The notes under the pieces were generated by a model, which saw only the letters and a program-made list of their open reading frames with translations, was not told the DNA's origin and searched no databases. Positions 1 to 7,945 of a stretch of 11,265 bases of DNA are shown in pieces (position 1 is the first letter of the stretch; each line of letters opens with the position of its first letter). The stretch spans positions 1-11,265 of the forward strand of contig USHZ01000050.1 in assembly GCA_900554595.1 (NCBI GenBank), given 5' to 3'. Source of the stretch: an uncultured Collinsella sp. (lineage in GTDB: Bacteria; Actinomycetota; Coriobacteriia; Coriobacteriales; Coriobacteriaceae). Both the position numbers and the translations under genes were made by a program.

Positions 1-20
1 AAGATTCGAGCGGCCCGTTT
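1..20 (+). terminator. 3' half of a + strand intrinsic terminator, cut by window edge
   Basis: The window opens with a short A-rich stretch, then TCGAGCGGCCCG (6-17) followed directly by a T run (17-20). This looks like the loop, the descending stem arm and the T tract of a rho-independent terminator whose ascending arm lies just outside the window. It would end a + strand gene lying to the left. The call is an inference, because the pairing arm cannot be seen. Confidence 0.35.
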
Positions 21-39
21 TGTCCTGGATCAAGGGGCA

Positions 40-70
40 GTGGTCAAAAAAGGCCAAATATGAGTACTGT
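40..70 (+). repeat. left terminal inverted repeat (31 bp)
   Basis: This stretch is the exact reverse complement of 218-248. It begins GTGGTC, contains A6-GGCC, and ends GAGTACTGT. It forms the left arm of the palindromic element. Confidence 0.9.
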
Positions 71-217
71 CACCAAATTGGTAGCAGCGATTTTCCGGTC
101 CAGAGCAGCAAAATCGCTTTGTTTGGAGCCCGATTGCAACTCTGAAGGACGAAAATCGATGCACTTTTGGCCGCTGGCACCGATTTTTGAGGCCATGTGG
201 CTGTCACTAAACTGGTA

Positions 218-248
218 ACAGTACTCATATTTGGCCTTTTTTGACCAC
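218..248 (-). repeat. right terminal inverted repeat (31 bp)
   Basis: This stretch is the exact reverse complement of 40-70. It begins ACAGTACTC, contains GGCC followed by six T, and ends GACCAC. It forms the right arm of the palindromic element. Confidence 0.9.
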
Positions 249-267
249 CGGGTTTCCGGCAGACCCC

Positions 268-302
268 AAAAGCGGGCCCGAATCGCTCGATCCGGGCCCT
301 CT
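268..302 (-). terminator. intrinsic terminator of the giant surface-protein gene
   Basis: Read on the minus strand, an 11-bp stem (299-289 with 284-274) is complementary apart from one G-U pair. It closes a GAGC loop and is followed by GC and four T (271-268). It begins 20 bases past the TAA stop of the surface-protein gene. The GC-rich stem plus T tract is a textbook rho-independent terminator, though the T run is short. Confidence 0.8.
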
Positions 303-318
303 GGGAACTGGCGCGCGG

Positions 319-3300
319 TTAAGCGCGTCGCTTCATGGTCCACGCCAGCAGCAGAGCTGCCACACCGGCAGCGAGTACGGCACCAGCCATGGCGTACATG
401 CTATCGCCGGACTCAGGCAACGTCTCCTTGCGAGCCTTCTTCTTGGACTTAGACGTCGTAGTTGTGGTGGTCGTAGTCGTGGCCTGGCTCGAATCGGGCG
501 TCGGCGTGGGGTTGGCAGCCTCGGCAACGGTAAAGGTCGTCTCGGCCGTGCCCGTGTCCGAGACCACGCTCAGCTTGTGCTCGCCCACGCCGAGCGTATT
601 CAGGAAGCTCGCCTTGAGCGTCACGATCGTAGAGCCCTCGGTGAGCTCGTAGTTCTCGGCAGCGACCTCCTTATCGTCAACCAGCACCTTCTGGAAGAAC
701 ACGAGCGGCGCGTTCGAGCGGAAGGTCAGGTCCTTGGCGGCCTCGACCACCATCGTCTGGCCCGTACCGTCGGTGATCTCGGGCTTCAGAATCGCGATCT
801 CCTCGGTCTTGCCCTTCTCGCCGCAGACGGTGCACTCCTGATGCCTCTCGCCCTTGGCCTCGACCGTCGCCGGCCTGTCGACGACCCACTCAAAGGTGTG
901 CTCCGCCTTGTCGATGATGTCGCCGCAGCGGCAGACATGCCAATGATTCTTAGCGTCGTGCGCCCAGCCCGTACCGTCGGGCTCGTGCTTAAGCACGCCC
1001 TCGACCGTCACGTTAACGTCGCGCTCGACGTCCTTAAGCTCAAAGGTACCGCCGTCGGAGAGCTCGACAGCCTTACCGTCGACCTTGACGGCGTAGTCCT
1101 TGCCCGCAAAGTACGCGCTGTCGATGCTGATGGCAAGCGTTGCGGTCCCATGCCAATCAAGCTCGGTTGCCGTCGAGGTGAGCGCATAGCCCACCTGATT
1201 GCTCGGCAGTGTCACGACCAGCTTGGGACCGGCCGCCACGGTGATCTCGGTAGCAGAGGAGGCATCGTAGTTGGCCTTAGCCTGGTAGCGTACCTCGTAC
1301 ACGCCGGCGGCGAGATCCGTGAGCTCGGTCACGCCCTCGCCCACGGCCTGATACTTGGCGGCATCCTTGGCGCGCCACTCCATCGTCTCGTCGACGCCCA
1401 CGATCTTGCCGTCACGCTTGCCGCTCACGGTCTCGGCCGCAGCTTGGACCACCGGCGCGTCCTGGGCGGCGTTCTTGATGGAGAACTCGCACGTAAGACC
1501 CTCGGCCGGCAGCGCGTAGTTGCCCGCGGCCTTGCCCGTCAGTGCGGTGAGGCTCGCCTGGTACGAATCGCCGGCCTCGACCTGAGAGCCCTCGACGGTC
1601 GCGCCAAGGTCATCCTCGCCGATGACGTTGCCGAGCGTCGCCTCGGGGCAATGTTCCTCGCCGTCGTAGATAAACTCGCTGGTACCCCACGTCACGGTAA
1701 GCACGCGCTGGCTGATGGTGAACTTGCCGTCGACGAACGTGATGTTGTAGTTGGGGTTCGCGCCCTCGGGCTGTGTCAGTTTCAGAGCATAGCCGCCGTC
1801 GCGCACGTTATCGTCATCTTCGCGCTCAATCTCGATGCCATCAAGGCTCTCGCCCTCGACAAGCTCGCCGGATGTGATCGCCCACGTAAACACGGGGTCG
1901 GCCTCACCGTACGTCTTGGAGGAGTCGTCGGCCGCAACCGTAACCGCGCACGGCTTGACCTCGAGCGTAACCTCGCCCTCGGCGGTCGCACCGTCAATCG
2001 TCACCTGGTAAGCAACGGTCAGCGTGCCAACGTCGCGGATCTTGGGGGCCTCGGGGGACCAGTTCTTGCCGTCAGTGCTGTACTTTGCCGTTGCACCCTT
2101 GGGCAGACTCGTCGCATCGACCGTGTGATATGCACCGTCGTACTCATCGGAATAGCCAACGATAGCGGCAGCCGGAATTTCGACCTCGGCAAGCTTGTGA
2201 CCGCAGACCTTGCACTTCTGTTGCTTGGAGCCCTTCTCGGTTGCTGTGGGGGCCTTGACGACGACCCACTCAAAGTCGTGCTTGGCCTCGTCGATCTTGT
2301 CACCGCAGACGCACTTATGCCAATGCGTGCTGTCGTCGGAGAGCCACTTATCGTTCACGGCCTCGTGCTTGCGCACGCCCTCGACCGTGACGACGAGGTC
2401 GCTCTCGGCGTTCAGAACAGTGAACTCGCCACGCGCGTCGGGCGTCACAACGGCATTGTTGACCTTGACGGCGTAAGAGTCGTTGTCAGTAAAGTAGCCG
2501 CTCTCGATACTGACCGTGAGGGTGGTTGATTCGTGCCAGTCAAGCTCGTCCGGGTTCGCCGTAATCGTATAGCCGACCTGCTTGACAGGCAGCGTCACAA
2601 CGAACTTGCCGCCAGCGTTAACGGTAACCTCGGTGGCGGAGGAGGCATCATGGTCGCTATCGGCGCGGTAGCGCACCTCGTACGTGCCGACAGCACAATC
2701 CGCAATCTCAGTCACGCCTTCGGGCACGCCCTGATACTCGCCAGAGTCCTTGGCGCGCCACTCCATCTTCGCGTCGACGCCCGTGATCTTACCGTCGGAC
2801 TTGCCACTCACAGTCTCGGCCGTTGCCTGGACCTTCGGCGCGCCCTGGGGCGCCTTCTTGATGGAGAACTCGCACGTCAGGCCTTCGGCGGGAAGCTTGT
2901 AGTTACCCGCGTCGTCGCCCGTCAGCTCGGTGATTTTCGCCGTGTAGGTGCCGGCCTTGACCTTGGCGCCGTCGACGTACGCGGAGACATCGTCACCTTC
3001 GATGACATTGTGGAGCTTCGCCTGGGGGCAGTGCTTCTCGCCGTCGTAGGTGAACTCAGTAGTGGTGTCCCACGTTACGGAGAGCTCGCGCTTGTCGATC
3101 GTAAAGGTGCCATCCTTGAACGTGATCTTGTAGTTGGAGTTGGCGCCCTCAGGCTGCGTCAGGTGCAGAGCATAGCCACCGTCGCGCACGGCGTCGTAAT
3201 CTTCGCGCTCAATCTCAATGCCCTGAAGACTCTCGCCCTCGACGAGCTCGCCAGAAGTGACGTCATACGTAAACTTGGGGTCGTTCTCACCGTAGGTCTT

Positions 3301-6300
3301 AGAGGCGTCCTGCGCCGTGACCGTTATCGCGCACGGCTTGACCTCAAGCGTCACCTTACCGTCAACCGCCGCGCCATCAATCGTGACGCGGTAGTCAACC
3401 GTCACACTGCCGACATCCTTGATGCTGGGCGCAACGCTCGTCCAGCCGCCGTCAGCAGCCTTGTATTCAACGACGGAACCTTCGGGCAGGGCCGAGGCAT
3501 CGACAGAGTGGTCCTTGCCGTCATATTTGCCTGAGTAACCCTTAACAGCCAGGGCCGGAATCTCTACCGCGCCCGACTCGTGGCCGCACACGGAGCACGT
3601 CCCGTGCTTGGAGCCGGCCTCGGTAACCGTCGGCTGCTTGTCGATCGTCCATTCATACGCATGCTCGGCGTACATCTTAATTGTGATGGTCTCTTTATTG
3701 CCGGCAGTGTCCGTAGCCACGATTACATGTTCAGTACCGGCATCGCCTTCAGCGGCCTTAACCGTGTACTTTCCGTCCTTGCCAGCCTTGAGCTCCTTGC
3801 CGTTATCGGTAACCGTCACCGTCTCATCGCGGTCATCGAACACGTCAAACGAAACGCTCTCGCAGTAGGCATCGCCATCCCGCAAGTCATAAATAACGGG
3901 CTTATAGGTGTCCACATAGGTATAGGGCTCTTCATCCCATTTGCCATTGCAAACCCTGCAGACCTTTTGACGAGCGCCATCGACCTCAGGCGTAGCAGGC
4001 GTAACGATCTCATATTTCCACCTGCAGGGCTGGCGCTCCTGAGTCTTCTTGCAATACTTGCAGACCTTAACGTGGCTACCTTCGCCATTCGGCTTCCAAG
4101 CTGCATTGTCGGCAACAGCATGGGGTCCCGGCTCGATCTTGACCTCAGCATCGGCCGACGCATTGTGGTTGTTATCCTCGGCATAGCGGACGTAGTACGT
4201 TCCCGACTTCGCAAGACCGGTCAGCTTATCGTCAGACGTTATCTTCTGATAGCTCCCGCTCGACCCGCGACGGTATTCCATCGCCTTGGTCACGCCCGAG
4301 ATGGAACCGTCCTTACTGCTGCACGTAGTCCAATTATTGCCCACGAGCCCAGCCGGCGTGTCCTGATCGGCCTTGGAAATCTTCACGATCGCTTTGCCCG
4401 TAACGGTCAGGTAGTCAGAAGCCGTCACACGGTAATAGGTCGTGTACTCGACCGCATTGCGATAGGTCGGCTTGTCCGTCGTCCAATCACCGCCGTCTTC
4501 ACGGTACTCAATTTTCATATCCGCCGGAACGGGGTCGTTCTTAACGTTGACCGTAATGCCGTGCTCGTCGCCATCATAGGTACCATCGAAGCCAGCGACC
4601 TCGAGGTCAAAGCGCGAAACGTCAACGATCTCCCATTTGAGCGTCAGAACACTTGTGGTGCCACCATCAGTCGTAAAGTTGCCCTTACCGATGACAATGC
4701 ACTCGTATTGCCCTGGCTCGGTCTGCTTCAGTCCGGATTCACTTCTAGCGCTGAGCTCGTAATCCTTGCCCTCAACGAGATCGACCCACTCGCCGGCACC
4801 GTTCTTGAACTTTGCGCTTTCAACGACGGGCTGGTGCTCCTTGCCGTCATAGGCATACTTGCCCGCGCCCTTACCGCCGTCTTTAAGAGTGAACTTGTAG
4901 TTTTTATTCCTAACCAGGCGACGCGGCGAAATCTCGAAGGCCTTCTTGCCCTCGAGCGTCTGACCAGAGGCAGTCTTAAAGCTCGTAACGACATAGTAGT
5001 AACCAGCGTCCGTCGGGGCGCCCTTGAGCTTGGTGCCGTTTTTATATGCCTCGGCGTCCGCCTGGGACTTGCACTGATACCACGTGAATTCATCGCTGGC
5101 CGTCACGCCCATCTGCTCTAGATTCCACGCGCCGTCCTTGTTCAAAGCAATCTTGACCGGGCAGCCGTCATAGACAAGTTCTGCGCTCTGAGAGCTCGTT
5201 GCCTTGGACATGGAGAGCTTGTACGTGGCCGTCAGGTACTTTTTGGGCTCGCCGTTCTCGTCCTTGCCATATTCGCACTCGCTGTTGCGGAACGGGCCCA
5301 CGCACGATGCACGAACGCCCAAACCGTCAGCTTCGACCTTCCACTTGTGCTGGTGAATGGTCTCACGGAAGGTGAGGTCGCCGTTAAGGTTCACGATCTC
5401 GTACTTATCGGAGTTGTCGTCGTTCTCGGACGAGCCGTCTGGCACAACGCCTTCGATCTTGTTGGATTCGCAGGTGCCAAGGACACGCGACTTTACGCCA
5501 TTACTGTCCGCAGTCTCCTCAATCGAGATCCAAACATTGTCTCCAAAGCCTCCGCGTACGGAGAAGTCAGACGCGATATTCAGCGCCGGGACGTTGGCAT
5601 CGACACTCTTTTTCTTCGGGACATACAGGCTCTTGGCGGTTCCCGTAGCTTTATCAGCTTCGGTGTACTTGTCGCCATAATTAGTATCGCCGGCGTGACT
5701 GTTCTTCCAGTAGCTCGCGATTTCCGGCGATCCGTTGAGGGTAAGGGTTCCGGCGGCGTATACCACGCACGTATTGCCGCGTGCGCCATAGCGTTCAATC
5801 GTGCCACCGCTTATGTTGCAGCGAGCGCTTCGTGCAACATTAAGGGCATCGACTGTCAAAGTGTTGTCGGCCGAGCTCGAACGCGTGCTATGGAAGTTTC
5901 CCATCGTGCAGTTGTTAAGGTTGACCGTAGCGTTGGTGACGCCCATCACGCCTGCAACGGCGCACTTTCCAGTCTCCTGAACCTGTGCGAACTCAGTGGT
6001 CTCTTCGACCGTCGGATATTTATTATTGGTCTGCCAAATGCCGCTGTCGGCATCGGAACCAAACCGGCAGTTCTCGAACGTCGCAGTCAGCCTCGAAGCG
6101 ACGTCCGAATTCACGCCACCACGGGGATTGCCCACAATTGAAACTGCACCGTTGTAGTCGCCAGACGTATTCCAGAACGCACAGTCAGTAAACGTAGCGT
6201 TGAGCTTATTAATATTCCCCTTGCCGTCATCGGAGAAGCTGCTGCGGAACAGGCGGACCGGCACAGCATATTCAAGAATACTGTATGGGGAAACCTCGCC

Positions 6301-6978
6301 CAAAGAGTTGTGCGACTTGCCAGCATAGTCCCTAATCATCAGCTTACTGAAATTTGCAGACAGCTTTCCCTTGGTATTGCCCAGGGAAATCGCAGGTACC
6401 TTTTGCTCGTACTTGCTGCCATACGAGAGAATGAAGTTCTGCGAGCCGTCGCCAACCCCCAGGCCAACCGAAATGTCGCCCGATGCCTTTTTGTAGCCAC
6501 CGCTGTAATAGCGGTCGGTCAAAAAGCCGCTTACGGACTCAAATTGCTTTTGGTTTCTATGGAAGCTGACGCACGGATTGTTAACACCGATGAACTCGAT
6601 ATTGCTACCCTGCTTGATGTTGAACAGCCATCGAGTTTGCTCAACCCGCCAGTTAGTCTTATCGTTCACGTAGACCGTGCCATCGATGTAGATCCTCACA
6701 GGATTAATCCGAGACGCATCCGGCGCGTCGATGGTGTAACCCGAAGATGGCGTGACCTCACCCTCAGCCGTCTTAAGTACGTAACTGCCCGGCTCGGTGA
6801 TTTGGACGGGTTCGTTGTTGGCCTGCGTAAGCGGCAGCACCTCCGCCTTCACCCCGTCTGGCATGACCTGCGTCTCGGCGCTGGCCACCGCTGGCGTTGC
6901 CACGAGCGCGCATGCCACGGTGGCGATGCCCAGCAGACGCGTCAACACAGCGCGCATCCCCATCTTCTTCTCCCTCAT
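319..6978 (-). CDS. giant LPxTG-type cell-wall surface protein (beta-helix, MBG/Ig-like repeats)
   Basis: This is a 2,219-residue secreted protein, probably an adhesin or matrix-binding fibre. A signal peptide (residues 1-34, hydrophobic core about 15-28) ends in an AxA site before E35. Residues about 60-530 look like a right-handed parallel beta-helix, with short strands repeating N/D-C at turns (C266, C304, C357, C387). Residues about 590-2030 are a string of beta-sandwich domains of MBG/Ig type. They are marked by YDG at 603, 710, 801, 1152, 1311, 1613 and 1771, and KTYGExDP at 1227 and 1688 is typical of MBG domains. Cys/His knuckles (CxxC near 973, 1010, 1124, 1588 and 2048; HWHxCxCG near 1553 and 2013) could bind zinc. 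The C-terminus has a nine-Thr run (2167-2175), the sorting motif LPESG (2187-2191), a membrane segment and KRRA. A GGAG lies 7 bases before this ATG, but M6, behind AGGGAG, is also a plausible start. The ligand is unknown. Confidence 0.9.
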   Translation of the reverse strand: MREKKMGMRAVLTRLLGIATVACALVATPAVASAETQVMPDGVKAEVLPLTQANNEPVQITEPGSYVLKTAEGEVTPSSGYTIDAPDASRINPVRIYIDGTVYVNDKTNWRVEQTRWLFNIKQGSNIEFIGVNNPCVSFHRNQKQFESVSGFLTDRYYSGGYKKASGDISVGLGVGDGSQNFILSYGSKYEQKVPAISLGNTKGKLSANFSKLMIRDYAGKSHNSLGEVSPYSILEYAVPVRLFRSSFSDDGKGNINKLNATFTDCAFWNTSGDYNGAVSIVGNPRGGVNSDVASRLTATFENCRFGSDADSGIWQTNNKYPTVEETTEFAQVQETGKCAVAGVMGVTNATVNLNNCTMGNFHSTRSSSADNTLTVDALNVARSARCNISGGTIERYGARGNTCVVYAAGTLTLNGSPEIASYWKNSHAGDTNYGDKYTEADKATGTAKSLYVPKKKSVDANVPALNIASDFSVRGGFGDNVWISIEETADSNGVKSRVLGTCESNKIEGVVPDGSSENDDNSDKYEIVNLNGDLTFRETIHQHKWKVEADGLGVRASCVGPFRNSECEYGKDENGEPKKYLTATYKLSMSKATSSQSAELVYDGCPVKIALNKDGAWNLEQMGVTASDEFTWYQCKSQADAEAYKNGTKLKGAPTDAGYYYVVTSFKTASGQTLEGKKAFEISPRRLVRNKNYKFTLKDGGKGAGKYAYDGKEHQPVVESAKFKNGAGEWVDLVEGKDYELSARSESGLKQTEPGQYECIVIGKGNFTTDGGTTSVLTLKWEIVDVSRFDLEVAGFDGTYDGDEHGITVNVKNDPVPADMKIEYREDGGDWTTDKPTYRNAVEYTTYYRVTASDYLTVTGKAIVKISKADQDTPAGLVGNNWTTCSSKDGSISGVTKAMEYRRGSSGSYQKITSDDKLTGLAKSGTYYVRYAEDNNHNASADAEVKIEPGPHAVADNAAWKPNGEGSHVKVCKYCKKTQERQPCRWKYEIVTPATPEVDGARQKVCRVCNGKWDEEPYTYVDTYKPVIYDLRDGDAYCESVSFDVFDDRDETVTVTDNGKELKAGKDGKYTVKAAEGDAGTEHVIVATDTAGNKETITIKMYAEHAYEWTIDKQPTVTEAGSKHGTCSVCGHESGAVEIPALAVKGYSGKYDGKDHSVDASALPEGSVVEYKAADGGWTSVAPSIKDVGSVTVDYRVTIDGAAVDGKVTLEVKPCAITVTAQDASKTYGENDPKFTYDVTSGELVEGESLQGIEIEREDYDAVRDGGYALHLTQPEGANSNYKITFKDGTFTIDKRELSVTWDTTTEFTYDGEKHCPQAKLHNVIEGDDVSAYVDGAKVKAGTYTAKITELTGDDAGNYKLPAEGLTCEFSIKKAPQGAPKVQATAETVSGKSDGKITGVDAKMEWRAKDSGEYQGVPEGVTEIADCAVGTYEVRYRADSDHDASSATEVTVNAGGKFVVTLPVKQVGYTITANPDELDWHESTTLTVSIESGYFTDNDSYAVKVNNAVVTPDARGEFTVLNAESDLVVTVEGVRKHEAVNDKWLSDDSTHWHKCVCGDKIDEAKHDFEWVVVKAPTATEKGSKQQKCKVCGHKLAEVEIPAAAIVGYSDEYDGAYHTVDATSLPKGATAKYSTDGKNWSPEAPKIRDVGTLTVAYQVTIDGATAEGEVTLEVKPCAVTVAADDSSKTYGEADPVFTWAITSGELVEGESLDGIEIEREDDDNVRDGGYALKLTQPEGANPNYNITFVDGKFTISQRVLTVTWGTSEFIYDGEEHCPEATLGNVIGEDDLGATVEGSQVEAGDSYQASLTALTGKAAGNYALPAEGLTCEFSIKNAAQDAPVVQAAAETVSGKRDGKIVGVDETMEWRAKDAAKYQAVGEGVTELTDLAAGVYEVRYQAKANYDASSATEITVAAGPKLVVTLPSNQVGYALTSTATELDWHGTATLAISIDSAYFAGKDYAVKVDGKAVELSDGGTFELKDVERDVNVTVEGVLKHEPDGTGWAHDAKNHWHVCRCGDIIDKAEHTFEWVVDRPATVEAKGERHQECTVCGEKGKTEEIAILKPEITDGTGQTMVVEAAKDLTFRSNAPLVFFQKVLVDDKEVAAENYELTEGSTIVTLKASFLNTLGVGEHKLSVVSDTGTAETTFTVAEAANPTPTPDSSQATTTTTTTTTSKSKKKARKETLPESGDSMYAMAGAVLAAGVAALLLAWTMKRRA
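901..2280 (-). repeat. tandem repeat unit B in the surface protein (460 codons)
   Basis: This unit encodes residues 1567-2026 and is colinear with unit A: HDFEW, CKVCG, YDG, KTYGE, YDG, AETVSGK, then HWHVCRCG. A third, truncated unit starts at residue 2027 with HTFEW and CTVCG, and runs into the C-terminal stalk after about 40 residues. Confidence 0.85.
2281..3663 (-). repeat. tandem repeat unit A in the surface protein (461 codons)
   Basis: This unit encodes residues 1106-1566, from HAYEW to the residue before HDFEW. In order it holds a Cys knuckle, a YDG domain, a KTYGE MBG domain, a second YDG domain, the motif AETVSGK, a V-G-Y beta domain and HWHKCVCG. Unit B next to it has the same blocks in the same order with only one residue difference in length. 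By eye, well over half the residues are identical. Confidence 0.85.
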
Positions 6979-7070
6979 CGTTCAGCTCCCCTTACCCCTA
7001 TGCTTTCGCGATGTCCGCTATCGTTTGGCACCGGCGGCCGGCATGGTCCCTCACCAGCCGCCAGCTCTAA

Positions 7071-7116
7071 TTGACATATATATCCACCTGGTATTGTGCA
7101 ATCGCATGTTTTGACA
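7071..7116. promoter_or_regulatory. AT-rich core of the divergent promoter region (adhesin / LytTR operon)
   Basis: The 244 bases between the two divergent starts hold one AT-rich patch. On the + strand, TTGACA occurs at 7071-7076, with TATTGT at 7092-7097 only 15 bases on, and a second TTGACA at 7111-7116 without a good -10 partner. On the minus strand, TTGCAC (7101-7096) is followed 17 bases later by TATGTC (7078-7073), and TATATA lies at 7082-7077. The promoters for both genes probably overlap here, but no hexamer pair is close to consensus. No convincing LytTR direct-repeat pair is visible. The rest of the gap is GC-rich and contains no recognisable gene. Confidence 0.35.
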
Positions 7117-7222
7117 CCCTGCCGCTCGGCGCGAGTTGCGTACCGTGGGGCGCAAATGGAACGCACCCCCGCGGGTGGCGCGTGCACGATATGGCAAAAT
7201 CGAGGTACTAAGGGGGCCCAAT

Positions 7223-7945
7223 ATGCTCAAAATCATCGCCTGCGACGACGACGTCGCCTTTCTAGATAACCTGCACCGCATGATCAACCGCTGGTCGACC
7301 GAGACGGGTACGGCGGTCGATGTTGCACTCGTTACGCGCGGCGAGGACCTGCTGGCACGCCATGCCGCATCGCGCGCCGACATTATCATGCTCGACATGA
7401 TCATGCCGCTCGTCAACGGCATGGACACCGCCCGCGAGCTGCGCCAATCCGATACCGCTGTGCGCTTGGTGTTTCTGACCTCATCGCCCGAGTTCGCGCT
7501 TGAGTCCTACGAGGTCCGCGCCTTCGACTACCTGCTCAAACCCGTGACCTACGAGCGCGTGGCGCAACTGCTCGACGAGCTGTCGAGCCTGCGTCCGGCA
7601 GCGACCGACGAGCTCGTCATCAAGACGTCCTTTGGCTACCATGCCCTGCGTCTATCCGATATCGAATATGCCGAGGCCCGCAACAAGCACGTGATCTTCC
7701 ACCTGCGCGATGGCCGCGATATCGAGGCGCTCGAGCCGTTCCGCAGCATCGAGGACCGGCTGGCCCAAAACGCGACCTTCTTTAAGTGCCACCGCAGCTA
7801 CCAGGTCAATCTGCGCAACATCGACCACTTCAATCGCACGGAAATCGTCATGCGCTCGGGCGCGTGCATACCGCTCGCACGCAGCTGCAAGCAGGGATTC
7901 CAAGACGCCTACTTTGCGGTGCGGTTCGAGGGCGGGAGACGCTGA
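7223..7945 (+). CDS. LytTR-family response regulator (AgrA/ComE/LytR type)
   Basis: This is a 240-residue cytoplasmic transcription factor. Residues 1-120 form a receiver domain with an acidic pocket D8-D9-D10, phospho-acceptor D58 in MLDMIMP, T86 in FLTSS, and K106-P107 of the KP motif. Residues about 137-235 form a LytTR DNA-binding domain. The conserved stretch includes Y-A-E-A-R-N-K-H, FFKCHRSYQVNLRNI and IPLARS. The chosen ATG follows AAGGGGG at 7210-7216. The frame stays open upstream to 7136, but that extension has no ribosome site and lacks receiver sequence. The stop overlaps the kinase start (TGATG), which indicates a translationally coupled operon. LytTR regulators usually bind direct repeats and often control surface or secreted proteins. 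The divergent adhesin gene is the obvious candidate target, by position only. Confidence 0.92.
   Translation: MLKIIACDDDVAFLDNLHRMINRWSTETGTAVDVALVTRGEDLLARHAASRADIIMLDMIMPLVNGMDTARELRQSDTAVRLVFLTSSPEFALESYEVRAFDYLLKPVTYERVAQLLDELSSLRPAATDELVIKTSFGYHALRLSDIEYAEARNKHVIFHLRDGRDIEALEPFRSIEDRLAQNATFFKCHRSYQVNLRNIDHFNRTEIVMRSGACIPLARSCKQGFQDAYFAVRFEGGRR

Larger units (their letters stand above)
40..248. repeat. 209-bp palindromic MITE-like element
   Basis: The two ends (40-70 and 218-248) are perfect 31-bp inverted repeats. The pairing continues imperfectly inward (71-87 against 201-217, 11 of 17 matching). Between them lie two small inverted repeats: 86-94 with 110-118, and 152-158 with 181-187. 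The element is AT-richer than the genes around it and encodes no transposase. The minus-strand reading frame that crosses it overlaps the end of the surface-protein gene in another frame and looks incidental. No target-site duplication is visible at the 31-bp boundaries. I recall near-identical units scattered in Collinsella genomes, which would fit a miniature inverted-repeat element or a structured intergenic repeat. Each end carries GGCC followed by six T on its outward-reading strand, so transcripts arriving from either side could fold and stop here. Confidence 0.8.

Noticed and set aside
44..343. 99-residue minus-strand frame crossing the palindromic element
   Set aside because: It starts inside the end of the surface-protein gene in another frame, runs through the terminator and then through the repeat. 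Repeat-derived frames like this are often annotated but have no coding support.
241..7074. Long + strand open frames opposite the surface-protein gene (241-2529, 2533-3534, 3580-5121, 5347-6141, 6310-7074)
   Set aside because: They are antisense shadows of the GC-rich, repeat-containing gene. They are rich in L, V, R and A, show no recognisable domain, and echo the repeats of the sense strand. The sense frame has a signal peptide, domains and a sorting signal.
7043..7114. Possible 23-residue peptide upstream of the two-component operon, considered as a pheromone precursor
   Set aside because: It has no ribosome site, leader motif or processing partner, and its sequence overlaps the AT-rich promoter core.
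7136..7222. 29-codon upstream extension of the response regulator
   Set aside because: It has no ribosome site at 7136 and no receiver-domain sequence. The ATG at 7223 has AAGGGGG at good spacing and starts exactly at the first receiver strand.
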